A stretch of 64,000 bases of DNA. Origin: Pantoea sp. 1.19 (GTDB taxonomy: Bacteria > Pseudomonadota > Gammaproteobacteria > Enterobacterales > Enterobacteriaceae). A model generated the notes under the pieces. The model did not search any database and had not been told where the DNA came from. It saw only the letters and a list, made by a program, of their open reading frames with translations. The position numbers were made by a program, and so were the translations under genes. Position 1 is the first letter of the stretch; every line of letters starts with the position of its first letter. Positions 18,454 through 27,676 of this stretch are shown in pieces. Location: positions 162,019 through 226,018 of the forward strand of contig NZ_MRBS01000008.1 in the NCBI RefSeq assembly GCF_001922585.1. The letters are read 5' to 3'.

Positions 18454-19110
18454 ATGCAAAAATTAACCCGCGATCAGCTGGCCCAGCGCGTAGCACGCGA
18501 CATTCCTGAAGGGGCTTACGTGAATCTGGGTATCGGTCTGCCCACTCGCATTGCTAATTACCTGCCGGCCGATAAAGAGATCTTTTTGCACAGTGAGAAC
18601 GGCCTGCTGGGGATGGGTCCGGCTCCGGCACCAGAAGCCGCGGATCCGGAGCTGATCAACGCCGGGAAAGAGCTGGTCACGCTGCTGCCCGGCGGCTGCT
18701 TTTTTCACCACGGTGATTCCTTTGCCATGATGCGCGGGGGGCATCTCGATATTTGCGTGATGGGGGCCTATCAGGTCTCAGAAACAGGCGATCTGGCTAA
18801 CTGGAGCACCGGCGCGGCGGACGCCATTCCGGCGGTCGGCGGCGCAATGGATCTGGCGATTGGCGCGCGCAAAGTCTACGTGATGATGGATTATCTGACG
18901 AAGCGGGGCGAGTGCAAGCTGGTCAGGCAGTGTAGCTATCCGCTAACCGGGCTCGGCTGCGTCAGCCGGATCTACAGCGATTTAGCGGTGATTGATATTA
19001 CCCCTGAAGGGCCACGGGTGCTGGAGTGCTGCCCTGGGCTAACCTTTGCGGCGCTGCAGGCGTTAACGCCGGTGCGCTTACTGCAACCTGAACTGGCCAC
19101 CAGCGCCTGA
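18454..19110 (+). CDS. pcaJ: 3-oxoadipate CoA-transferase subunit B
   Basis: Beta subunit of the 3-oxoadipate CoA-transferase. 218 residues. The catalytic glutamate that carries CoA is in HSENGLLGMGPAP; IGLPTRIANYLP and GGHLDICVMGAYQVS are family blocks. The ribosome site GAGGAG overlaps the pcaI stop, 10 bp separating the genes. The ATG at 18454 was chosen; the longer frame to 18319 lies inside pcaI. Confidence 0.93.
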   Translation: MQKLTRDQLAQRVARDIPEGAYVNLGIGLPTRIANYLPADKEIFLHSENGLLGMGPAPAPEAADPELINAGKELVTLLPGGCFFHHGDSFAMMRGGHLDICVMGAYQVSETGDLANWSTGAADAIPAVGGAMDLAIGARKVYVMMDYLTKRGECKLVRQCSYPLTGLGCVSRIYSDLAVIDITPEGPRVLECCPGLTFAALQALTPVRLLQPELATSA

Positions 19111-19120
19111 GGAGCCTCCC

Positions 19121-20323
19121 ATGCAGCAGGCGTTTATTTGTGATGCCGTCCGTACCCCGTTTGGCCGCTACGGCGGTGCGCTCTCTTCCCTGCGCGCCGA
19201 CGATTTAGCGGCGCTCCCGCTGCGCGCGCTGCTGGCGCGTCAGCCGCAGCTCAATGCGCAGGCGATCGACGATGTGATTTACGGCTGTGCCAACCAGGCC
19301 GGAGAAGATAACCGCAACGTAGCGCGCATGGCGCTGCTGCTGGCCGGTTTGCCGGAGAGCGTGCCTGGCACCACGCTGAATCGCCTGTGCGGCTCCGGGC
19401 TCGATGCCATCGGCATGGCCGCACGCGCCATTAAGTGCGGCGAGGCCCAACTGATGGTCGCTGGCGGCGTGGAAAGCATGTCGCGCGCGCCTTTCGTCAC
19501 CGGCAAAGCCGAAAGCCCCTTCAGTCGCTCGCTGAATATGGAAGACACCACCATGGGCTGGCGCTTTATCAACCCGCAGATGCGCGCCCTGTACGGCGTG
19601 GAGAGCATGCCGGAAACGGCGGAAAACGTCGCGCGCGAGTTTAACATCAGCCGCGCCGATCAGGATGCCTTCGCGCTGCGTAGCCAGCAGCGCACCGCGC
19701 GCGCCCAGGAAATGGGGCTATTTGCGGATGAGCTGATGGCGCTGAGTCTTCCCCAGCGCAAAGGTGAGCCGCTGAGCGTGACCCGGGATGAACATCCGCG
19801 CAGTACCTCGCTGGCGGCGCTGGCCGGACTGAAAGGCGTGGTGCGCGCCGACGGAAGCGTCACGGCGGGCAACGCCTCCGGCATTAACGACGGTGCCTGC
19901 GCGCTGCTGCTGGCCAGTGAGACAGCGGCCATTCAGCACGGCTTGACCCCGCTGGTGCGGGTCGTGGCCATGGCCGCCTGCGGGGTGGCGCCGCGCATCA
20001 TGGGTTACGGGCCGGTACCGGCGGTGCGCAAAGTGCTGGCGCAGAGCGGTTTGACGCTGGCGCAAATGGACGTGATCGAATTAAATGAAGCTTTTGCTGC
20101 CCAGGCGCTGGCGGTAATGCGCGCCCTTGGCTTACCGGACGACGCGGAGCAGGTTAACCCAAACGGCGGAGCCATTGCGCTGGGCCATCCGCTCGGTGCC
20201 TCCGGTGGCCGGCTGGCGATGACTGCCGCCAGACAGCTGCAGCGCACCGGTGGACGCTACGCGCTCTGTACCATGTGCGTCGGCGTGGGGCAGGGCATTG
20301 CACTGATTCTGGAACGGGTATAA
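19121..20323 (+). CDS. pcaF: 3-oxoadipyl-CoA thiolase
   Basis: Last step of the pathway: 3-oxoadipyl-CoA plus CoA gives succinyl-CoA and acetyl-CoA. 400 residues, thiolase family. The nucleophilic Cys is residue 90 in [18 protein letters not shown]; the His is in [19 protein letters not shown], and the second Cys is in [10 protein letters not shown]. PaaJ of phenylacetate degradation performs the same reaction, but the pca context decides the name. Confidence 0.92.
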   Translation: MQQAFICDAVRTPFGRYGGALSSLRADDLAALPLRALLARQPQLNAQAIDDVIYGCANQAGEDNRNVARMALLLAGLPESVPGTTLNRLCGSGLDAIGMAARAIKCGEAQLMVAGGVESMSRAPFVTGKAESPFSRSLNMEDTTMGWRFINPQMRALYGVESMPETAENVAREFNISRADQDAFALRSQQRTARAQEMGLFADELMALSLPQRKGEPLSVTRDEHPRSTSLAALAGLKGVVRADGSVTAGNASGINDGACALLLASETAAIQHGLTPLVRVVAMAACGVAPRIMGYGPVPAVRKVLAQSGLTLAQMDVIELNEAFAAQALAVMRALGLPDDAEQVNPNGGAIALGHPLGASGGRLAMTAARQLQRTGGRYALCTMCVGVGQGIALILERV

Positions 20324-20326
20324 CGC

Positions 20327-21670
20327 ATGTCACTTTACGGATCGTTGTTTATGGCCTCCCCGCTGGCCGCCTGTTTTAGCGATCGGGCGGTACTGCAGGG
20401 CATGCTGGATTTTGAAGCCGGGCTGGCTCGCGCTCAGGCGGCCTGCGGGCTGATCGACACAAACGCGGCCGCGGCAATTGGCCGCGGCTGTCGGGCAGAA
20501 AAGCTTGATGCCGCGGCGCTGGCGCAGGCTGCGGGGCTGGCGGGTAACCTCGCCATCCCGCTGGTTAAGCAACTGACGGCCGCGGTGGCAGCGGATTCGC
20601 CGTCCGCTGCGCGCTTTGTTCATTGGGGCGCAACCAGCCAGGACGCCATTGACAGCGGGCTGATTTTGCAGCTGCGGGCAGCGCTGGACCGTACCGCACC
20701 GCTGTTGAATTCGCTGATCGATGCGCTGATTGACCAGTGCCAGCGGCATAGGGAAACGCTGATGGTCGGCCGTACCTGGCTGCAGCACGCGCTGCCGGTG
20801 ACCTTCGGACTGAAGCTTGCCGGTACGCTGGATGCGCTACTGCGCTTTCGCACGCGGTTAGGAGAGCTTCGCGCCCGCGTGCTGGTGCTGCAGTTTGGCG
20901 GTGCGGCGGGCACGCTGGCATCGCTGGGCGAGGCGGGCGCATCCGTTGAGCAGGCGCTGGCAGAGGCGCTGGATCTGCCACGCAGCGACACGCCGTGGCA
21001 TGCTCAGCGCGATCGCCTGCTGGAGCTGGCGGGCTGGTATGCCGGGCTCACCGGTACGCTCGGCAAGCTGGCACGTGACATCTCTCTGCTGATGCAAACC
21101 GAGGTGGGCGAGGTGAGTGAGCCGCAGGCGGACGGGCGCGGCGGCTCCTCGACCATGCCCCACAAGCGTAATCCGGTACTGTGCGCCGCGATCCTTAGCG
21201 CAGCGAATCGCGTCCCGCCGCTAATGGCCGGCCTGTACGCCGGGATGATCCAGGAGCACGAACGGGCGCTGGGCGGCTGGCAGGCGGAGTGGCAGAGCCT
21301 GCCGCAGCTGATTGTGCTGAGCGGGGCCGCGCTGGCGCACGCCGCTGAGCTGATGGACGGGCTGGAAGTGCACGAGGCGGTGATGCGGCGTAATCTGAAC
21401 CTGACACACGGGCTTATCATGGCGGAATCGGTGACGCTGGCGCTGGCGGCGGCGATGGGGCGTCAGGCGGCACACCAGCATATCGAACAGTGTTGTCAGC
21501 GCGCGCTGGCGGCGCAGCAAAGCCTGTTGACGGTGCTAATGGCAGATGCCACCGTGTCAGCACACCTGAGCCGCGAAGCGCTGGATGGATTACTCGATCC
21601 GGCGAACGCGCTCGGAAGTACCTCACGTTTTATTGATCAGGTATTAGCCGCTGCCGGGAGGGCATCATGA
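20327..21670 (+). CDS. pcaB: 3-carboxy-cis,cis-muconate cycloisomerase
   Basis: Converts the ring-cleavage product of protocatechuate to 4-carboxymuconolactone. 447 residues, fumarase/aspartase superfamily with the signature GGSSTMPHKRNPVLCA and the HWGATSQDAIDS block. It starts 3 bp after the pcaF stop and overlaps pcaDC by 4 bp (ATGA), so translation is coupled. Confidence 0.92.
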   Translation: MSLYGSLFMASPLAACFSDRAVLQGMLDFEAGLARAQAACGLIDTNAAAAIGRGCRAEKLDAAALAQAAGLAGNLAIPLVKQLTAAVAADSPSAARFVHWGATSQDAIDSGLILQLRAALDRTAPLLNSLIDALIDQCQRHRETLMVGRTWLQHALPVTFGLKLAGTLDALLRFRTRLGELRARVLVLQFGGAAGTLASLGEAGASVEQALAEALDLPRSDTPWHAQRDRLLELAGWYAGLTGTLGKLARDISLLMQTEVGEVSEPQADGRGGSSTMPHKRNPVLCAAILSAANRVPPLMAGLYAGMIQEHERALGGWQAEWQSLPQLIVLSGAALAHAAELMDGLEVHEAVMRRNLNLTHGLIMAESVTLALAAAMGRQAAHQHIEQCCQRALAAQQSLLTVLMADATVSAHLSREALDGLLDPANALGSTSRFIDQVLAAAGRAS

Positions 21671-22818
21671 CGCTTAACTATTTGCTGGAGGGGCCGGAGC
21701 AGGCCCCGGTGATTCTGTTCAGTAACTCTCTGGGCACCTCGCTGGCGATGTGGCAACCGCAGCGCGATGCGCTGATTGGCCGCTATCGTCTGTTGCGCTA
21801 TGACGTGCCGGGGCACGGCGACTCCCCCGCCGAGGGCCAGCCCACCACGCTGGCAGATCTGGGACAAGCGGTGCTGACGCTGCTGGATACGTTACATATC
21901 GACCGGGTACATTTTTGTGGTATTTCAATGGGGGGGCTCACTGGGTTGTGGCTGGCGCGTTATCATCCCGAGCGTCTGCTGACTCTGACGATAGCCAACA
22001 GCGCCGCCAGAATCGGCAGCGCCGAGAGCTGGCGGCAGCGCGCCGCCGCGGTGCGCCAGTCCGGCATGGCCGCGGTGGTTGAGGGAAGCGCCGGGCGCTG
22101 GTTCACTTCGGCATTTCGTGAGCGATCGCCGGAAACGGTGCAGCGGCTGAGCGACCAGCTGGCCGCCTGCGATCCTGCCGCGTATGCCGCCTGCTGCGAA
22201 GCGCTGGCCGATGCCGATTTGCGCGAGGCGCTGGCGGAAATCAGCCTGCCGGTGCTGGTGATTGCCGGACGGGATGACCCGGTCACGACGCTGGCCGATG
22301 CGGAGGCTATCGTCACGCAGGTGCCGGGTGCCCGACTGGTGGTCCTGCCGGCCTCGCACCTGTCCAGCGTGGAGGTGTGGCTGGCCTTTAACCGCGCGCT
22401 GCAGCCGTTCCTTGATGCACAGCTGACGCAGGAACAGCGTTACCGGCAGGGAATGACGGTACGCAGAGCGGTACTGGGTGCGCCGCACGTAGACCGCACG
22501 CTGGAAACGCTGTCACCGCTGAATGAGGAGTTTCAGCATTTTATAACCCGCTACGCGTGGGGTGAGGTTTGGACACGTCCCGGGCTGTCGCGACACACCC
22601 GCAGCCTGGTCACGATAGCGATGCTGATTGCCCTCAACCGCGAGGCGGAGTTGAAAATGCACCTGAACGCAGCGGTCAACAACGGCGTGACCCGCGATGA
22701 AATCAAGGAACTGCTGATGCACGCTTCGCTGTATTGTGGGCTGCCGGCGGCCAATGCCGCATTTCACCTCGCGCAGACCGTGTTTGAGGAGCAGGATCGC
22801 GCCGCGCCGGCGCGATAG
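21667..22818 (+). CDS. Fused 3-oxoadipate enol-lactonase / 4-carboxymuconolactone decarboxylase (PcaD-PcaC)
   Basis: Two consecutive steps in one chain: decarboxylation of 4-carboxymuconolactone (PcaC) and hydrolysis of 3-oxoadipate enol-lactone (PcaD). 383 residues. Residues 1-250 are an alpha/beta hydrolase with nucleophile Ser87 in GISMGG and candidate acid and base Asp204 (GRDDP) and His231 (PASHLSS). Residues about 255-383 are a carboxymuconolactone decarboxylase domain (RPGLSRHTRSLVTIAMLIALNR split over its core, then HLNAAVNNGVTRDEIKELLM). The domain order is the same as in fused PcaL proteins of actinobacteria. Last gene of the operon. Its 3' end is partly duplicated downstream. Confidence 0.9.
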   Translation: MTLNYLLEGPEQAPVILFSNSLGTSLAMWQPQRDALIGRYRLLRYDVPGHGDSPAEGQPTTLADLGQAVLTLLDTLHIDRVHFCGISMGGLTGLWLARYHPERLLTLTIANSAARIGSAESWRQRAAAVRQSGMAAVVEGSAGRWFTSAFRERSPETVQRLSDQLAACDPAAYAACCEALADADLREALAEISLPVLVIAGRDDPVTTLADAEAIVTQVPGARLVVLPASHLSSVEVWLAFNRALQPFLDAQLTQEQRYRQGMTVRRAVLGAPHVDRTLETLSPLNEEFQHFITRYAWGEVWTRPGLSRHTRSLVTIAMLIALNREAELKMHLNAAVNNGVTRDEIKELLMHASLYCGLPAANAAFHLAQTVFEEQDRAAPAR

Positions 22819-22872
22819 CATAATATGGCGTAGCCGCGGCGCCGGACGGCGATCGTCCACTGCGGCTCCGGC

Positions 22873-22945
22873 GGCGGCCAGTGCCACATTTCCCCTCGCG
22901 CAGTCCGCGTGTGAGGAGCAGGCTCGCGCCGCGCCGGCGCTATAG
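22873..22945 (+). pseudogene. Partial duplicate of the 3' end of the PcaD-PcaC gene
   Basis: This segment repeats 22746-22818 at an offset of exactly 127 bp, with 8 mismatches in 73 bases by my count. It encodes the last 23 codons again, in frame and with its own TAG: AASATFPLAQSACEEQARAAPAL against AANAAFHLAQTVFEEQDRAAPAR. There is no start codon or upstream domain, so it is a remnant. Its final bases also form the end of the convergent LysR gene (stop at 22940-22942). Confidence 0.75.
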
Positions 22946-23866
22946 CGGAACATCGCTTATCCGCTGGCGCAGGGCGGCCATCAGCCACTGCTGCTCTGGC
23001 GGCGATGGCTGCTGCCGGGTAAGGATCCCCACCGCTTCCGCCATCCCCTGTCCGGGCAGCGGCAGCGCGCGCAGCCGGTGGCCGGTAAGATCGTCGCGCA
23101 CTGCGCCATAGGGCACCAGCCAGACATAGTTGTGGCGCAGCGTTAGCCGACGCGCCAACCCGGTACAAAGCGTTTCCACCGCGCCCTGCGGCAGCTTCAG
23201 CCCATGACTGGCAATCAGGGTTTCCGCATTGTGACGCGGCACTGTGCCGCGCGGCGAGAGGATCAGCGGCCAGTTGAGCGCTTCCGCCAGGCTGACGCCG
23301 GCGTGCAGCAGCGGATGCTGAGGCGCTACTACCAGCCGCAGGGTCTCTTGATACAGCAGTTCAAAATGCAGGCCATCCATCCGCGATGGCTCGGCCATGC
23401 GACCTACGCCCAGCGCCATCTGCCCGCTGCGCACCGCCCTGATTAGCGCATCATTCGCCAGCGTCGTAACCTGAATTCGCCATCCCGGTCGCTGCTGTTG
23501 CACCTCTGCTAACACCGGTGCGATCACGCTCAGCATGGCGGTCGGCAGAGCGCCAATATGCAGCGGCGCAGCGCGACTATCGCGTCCGCAGATCGCCTGT
23601 TCGACGCCGCCCAGCGCGTCGAGAATGCGCAGGGCATCGTAAAGAAAAGAGCGCCCCCGGGCGGTCAGTTCGGTGCCCTGGCGGCCGCGCAGCAGCAGCG
23701 TGATACCGGTTAGCTGCTCCAGTTCGTTGAGGGTTTTTGATAGCGCGGGTTGAGTGATGCCGAGCTGCAGCGCGGCGCGCCCCAGCGAGCCCTGCTGCGC
23801 AGTGGCGACAAAGGCATGCAGGTGACGCAGTCGCACGCGCTGGCTGAAGAGGGAGTTCATATCCAT
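22940..23866 (-). CDS. pcaQ: LysR-family regulator, PcaQ-like
   Basis: Probable regulator of the protocatechuate dioxygenase genes. 308 residues: helix-turn-helix RLRHLHAFVATAQQGSLGRAALQLGITQPALSKTL in two halves of the N-terminal 60 residues, and a LysR effector domain. The sequence resembles PcaQ/GbpR-type regulators. It is on the same strand as and 60 bp downstream of pcaG, so it may be co-transcribed with pcaHG, unlike the usual divergent layout. I find no clear PcaQ binding motif. Start could be ATG 23866 or 23860. Confidence 0.75.
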   Translation of the reverse strand: MDMNSLFSQRVRLRHLHAFVATAQQGSLGRAALQLGITQPALSKTLNELEQLTGITLLLRGRQGTELTARGRSFLYDALRILDALGGVEQAICGRDSRAAPLHIGALPTAMLSVIAPVLAEVQQQRPGWRIQVTTLANDALIRAVRSGQMALGVGRMAEPSRMDGLHFELLYQETLRLVVAPQHPLLHAGVSLAEALNWPLILSPRGTVPRHNAETLIASHGLKLPQGAVETLCTGLARRLTLRHNYVWLVPYGAVRDDLTGHRLRALPLPGQGMAEAVGILTRQQPSPPEQQWLMAALRQRISDVPL

Positions 23867-23926
23867 AGCTCATGCTAGGGATTTGCCGCCTCAGCGGCAA
23901 GGTGGCGGCCGTGACGCCGCGCACGA

Positions 23927-24546
23927 TTAGAGATCAAAAAAGACCGTTTCGCGTTCGCCCTGCAGAAAGATATCGAAGCGGTAGACGATCTCGCCCTCGC
24001 GCTGCTCGCGGGTAGCCAGCAGGGTCTCGCGCCGCTTCTCCCATTCAATCAGATTCAGCACCGGATCGCGGGCGTTGGCGGCCTGCTCATCCGCAAAATA
24101 GAGGCGGGTGTTCAGGCCGATATTGATGCCGCGCGCCACGATCCACAAATTGAGGTGCGGCGCCATTGGCCGGCCATCGCGGCCGGTGACGCTGCCGGGT
24201 TTGATGGTATCGAAGTACCACAGTCCGGTATCGAAGTCCGAGCAGGTGCGTCCCCAGCCGCGAAACGCCGGATCCAGTGGTTTATCGTGCTGGCGGTCGG
24301 CCGGATGATCATAGCGGCCGGCGGCGTTGGCTTGCCACACCTCAATCAGCACGTCGCGCACCGGCGTCCCGGATCCATCGTAGACGTGGCCCTCCACGCG
24401 GATGCGTTCGCCGCGCGTCTGCGGCTGGGTGAGGTCGTGACCAAAATGCTGCTCAAAGATTGCAAATCCCGCCGCGTGCGGCGCGAGGCCAATATGCACG
24501 TACGGACCGGCGGTTTGCGAAGCGGTTTCGGGCAGGTACTCTTTCA

Positions 24547-24547
<1 letters not shown>
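23927..24547 (-). CDS. pcaG: Protocatechuate 3,4-dioxygenase alpha subunit
   Basis: With PcaH forms the non-heme Fe(III) enzyme that opens the ring of protocatechuate between the hydroxyl groups. 206 residues: ETASQTAGPYVHIGL at the N-terminus, RGERIRVEGHVYDGSGTPVRDVLIEVWQAN split by the barrel strands, and PHLNLWIVARGINIGL. The alpha subunit lacks the iron ligands. ATG overlaps the pcaH stop (ATGA). Confidence 0.94.
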
Positions 24548-25458
<911 letters not shown>

Positions 25459-25513
25459 TCATCGCCGACTGGCCGCTTCAGGGTCAGCCGCTGACCCCTT
25501 TCAGGAGGCACGA

Positions 25514-27409
25514 ATGAAACGTTCCATTGCGACGGTCTCGGTATCGGGATCGCTACCGGAAAAGCTGCGGGCGATCGCTGCCGCCGGCTTTGATGGCGTC
25601 GAAATTTTTGATAACGATCTGGTGTATTATCCCGGTTCGCCCGCGGAGATCCGCCAGCTTTGTGCGGATCTGGGGCTGGAGATATATCTGTTTCAGCCGT
25701 TCCGGGATTTTGAGGGCGGCCCGCGGGATAAGCTGGCGCAGCAGCTCGCGCGCGCGGCGCGCAAATTCGAGGTGATGCAGCAGCTGGGCTGTCATCGCAT
25801 GCTGGTATGCAGCAACGTGTCGCCGGACTGCAGCGCGGATTTCGCTACCCAGGTGAGCGATCTGCGCGCGCTCGCCGAGCTGGCGGACGATTATGGCATT
25901 ACTTTGGGTTATGAGGCACTGGCCTGGGGCCGGCACGTCAGTCTGTGGCGTGACGCCTGGGCACGGGTGGCGGCCGTTGACCACCCGGCGCTGGGCATTA
26001 TTCTCGACAGCTTTCATATCCTGTCGCGCGGCGATACCCTTGACGGCCTGGATCAGGTACCGGTGGAGAAAATTGTGTTTGTGCAGCTGGCGGATGCGCC
26101 GCTGCTGAAGATGGATGTGCTCGCCTGGAGCCGCCATTTCCGCTGTTTTCCTGGTCAGGGCGAGCTGGCGCTGACGCCATTTATGACCCAGCTTTCCGCC
26201 CATGGCTATCGTGATGCCTGGTCACTGGAAATTTTCAACGATGGCTTTCGCGCCTCGCCGGTCGTCCCCACCGCACAGGACGGTTACCGCTCGCTACTGT
26301 GGCTGGAAGAACAGACCCGCGACTGGCTGACGCGGCAAACGCTGCTGCCTCCCGCGCTGGCCGCGCTGGCCGACGAAGCGCTGTTCCATTCAGCACCGCT
26401 GCCGCCGCTGCAGGCGCTGGAGTTTATCGAGTTTGCCGTCAGCGATAACGACGCGCTGGCGCTCGGCCAGTGGCTGACGCAGCTCGGGCTGGTCCACGCG
26501 GGCGATCACCGCTCTAAGCAGGTGTCGCTGTATCGCAACGGCAAAGTGAACGTGATCCTGAATGCGCAGCCGGAAAGCCAGGCCAGCGGCTACTATCACC
26601 GGCACGGTATTTCGCTGTGCGCCGTGGCCTGGCGAGTGTGCGGCGTGGCAAAGCTGCTGCAGCGCGCGGGCGATTATGGCTACGCGACCTGGCAGGGCGA
26701 CACCGGGCCCAATGAGCGGCAGATCCCGGCGCTGTGTGCGCCGGATGGCAGCCTGATCTATCTGGTGGAAGCGGATGATGTCCCGCAGCAGGATATCTAC
26801 CACAGCGATTTTATTCTGACGCACCTGGGCGCGCCGCAGCCAGCAATGCAGGATATTGATCACCTGGCGATCGCCCTGCCGGATGATGCGCGCGATAACT
26901 GGGTCATGTTTCTGCGAAGCGTACCGGGATTTGTTCAGGATAGCGAATGGGAGCTGCCCGATCCGCTCGGACTGGTGCGCAGCCGGGTACTACGCAGCCC
27001 CAACGACGCCATTCGCCTGCCGCTGAATATCTCGGTCAGCCGCGAAACGCAAATCGCGCGGGCGCTCAGCACCTACCAGGGATCGGGGCTGCAGCACGTG
27101 GCCTTTGGCTGCGACGATTTGCTCAGTGCGGTGAAGGCCGCGCGTGAACGCGGGCTGAAAACCCTGCGCATACCGGAAAACTACTATCAGGATCTGCTGG
27201 CGCGCTTCGATCTCGATCCCGATTTTGTCGCCCGGCTGCAGCAGCTGGACGTGTTGTACGATCGCGATGAGCGCGGCGGTGAGTTTCTGCACGTCTATAC
27301 CCGGCCCTATGAAAAGGGGCGCTTCTTTTTCGAGCTGGTTGAGCGGCGCGGCGGCTACCGCGGGCTCGGGGCGGCTAACGCGCCGGTGCGGCTGGCTGCG
27401 ATGCGCTAA
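25514..27409 (+). CDS. quiC: 3-dehydroshikimate dehydratase with fused HPPD-like domain (QuiC type)
   Basis: Dehydrates 3-dehydroshikimate to protocatechuate, linking quinate and shikimate use to the pca pathway. 631 residues. N-terminal domain (1-280) is a xylose-isomerase-like TIM barrel (IAAAGFDGVEIFDND, GYEALAWGRHVS, IILDSFHILSRGD, SLEIFNDGFR). C-terminal domain (about 290-620) resembles 4-hydroxyphenylpyruvate dioxygenase, with candidate metal ligands in DHLAIALP, GLQHVAFGC and FFFELVERRGG. The same two-domain form is known from Pseudomonas QuiC1. ATG at 25514 has AGGAGG 7 bp upstream; the frame to 25388 is rejected as it crosses the promoter. Confidence 0.9.
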   Translation: MKRSIATVSVSGSLPEKLRAIAAAGFDGVEIFDNDLVYYPGSPAEIRQLCADLGLEIYLFQPFRDFEGGPRDKLAQQLARAARKFEVMQQLGCHRMLVCSNVSPDCSADFATQVSDLRALAELADDYGITLGYEALAWGRHVSLWRDAWARVAAVDHPALGIILDSFHILSRGDTLDGLDQVPVEKIVFVQLADAPLLKMDVLAWSRHFRCFPGQGELALTPFMTQLSAHGYRDAWSLEIFNDGFRASPVVPTAQDGYRSLLWLEEQTRDWLTRQTLLPPALAALADEALFHSAPLPPLQALEFIEFAVSDNDALALGQWLTQLGLVHAGDHRSKQVSLYRNGKVNVILNAQPESQASGYYHRHGISLCAVAWRVCGVAKLLQRAGDYGYATWQGDTGPNERQIPALCAPDGSLIYLVEADDVPQQDIYHSDFILTHLGAPQPAMQDIDHLAIALPDDARDNWVMFLRSVPGFVQDSEWELPDPLGLVRSRVLRSPNDAIRLPLNISVSRETQIARALSTYQGSGLQHVAFGCDDLLSAVKAARERGLKTLRIPENYYQDLLARFDLDPDFVARLQQLDVLYDRDERGGEFLHVYTRPYEKGRFFFELVERRGGYRGLGAANAPVRLAAMR

Positions 27410-27423
27410 CCGCGCGGCACAAC

Positions 27424-27450
27424 GCGGGCGGAGCGGAGCCATCCGCCCGC
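27424..27450. repeat. GC-rich hairpin after quiC
   Basis: GCGGGCGGA (27424-27432) and its exact complement TCCGCCCGC (27442-27450) with a 9-nt loop, 14 bp past the quiC stop. No T run. It may stabilise the quiC mRNA 3' end or assist termination. Confidence 0.4.
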
Positions 27451-27580
27451 CATCCTGTTGAAAAGGCTCATGATCGCGGTCACACTCCTTTCGCCGGCCA
27501 TTCCCCGCCGGCAGATAAAAAATCTCTTTTGCTAACAGTTTGTTAACCCTTGCCGGACGTGCATTGGTGCGCAAAATTGT

Positions 27581-27610
27581 CCGATAAACGCACGTTTTTT
27601 CGATTATCGC
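27581..27610. promoter_or_regulatory. Second PcaR-type operator, upstream of the pcaK-like gene
   Basis: CCGATAAACG (27581-27590), 10-bp spacer CACGTTTTTT, CGATTATCGC (27601-27610). Compared with the pcaI operator, the arms differ at two of 20 positions and the spacer shares its CAC start, T-rich end and length. It ends 3 bp before the -35 box at 27614. Confidence 0.75.
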
Positions 27611-27613
27611 CGT

Positions 27614-27642
27614 TTATTGCTGACGACCGGCCTGCTTATAGT
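27614..27642 (+). promoter_or_regulatory. Promoter of the pcaK-like transporter gene
   Basis: -35-like TTATTG (27614-27619), 17-bp spacer, -10 TATAGT (27637-27642). The poor -35 right next to the operator is the same layout as at the pcaI promoter. Confidence 0.55.
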
Positions 27643-27676
27643 GACGCCACTGCATAATGTTCACCGGAGAGTCGCC

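Noticed and set aside
22736..22945. 69-codon open frame after pcaDC
   Set aside because: It joins two different frames of the duplicated pcaDC end and has no start signal.
27424..27450. Rho-independent terminator after quiC
   Set aside because: The stem is good but there is no T run, so it is listed only as a hairpin.
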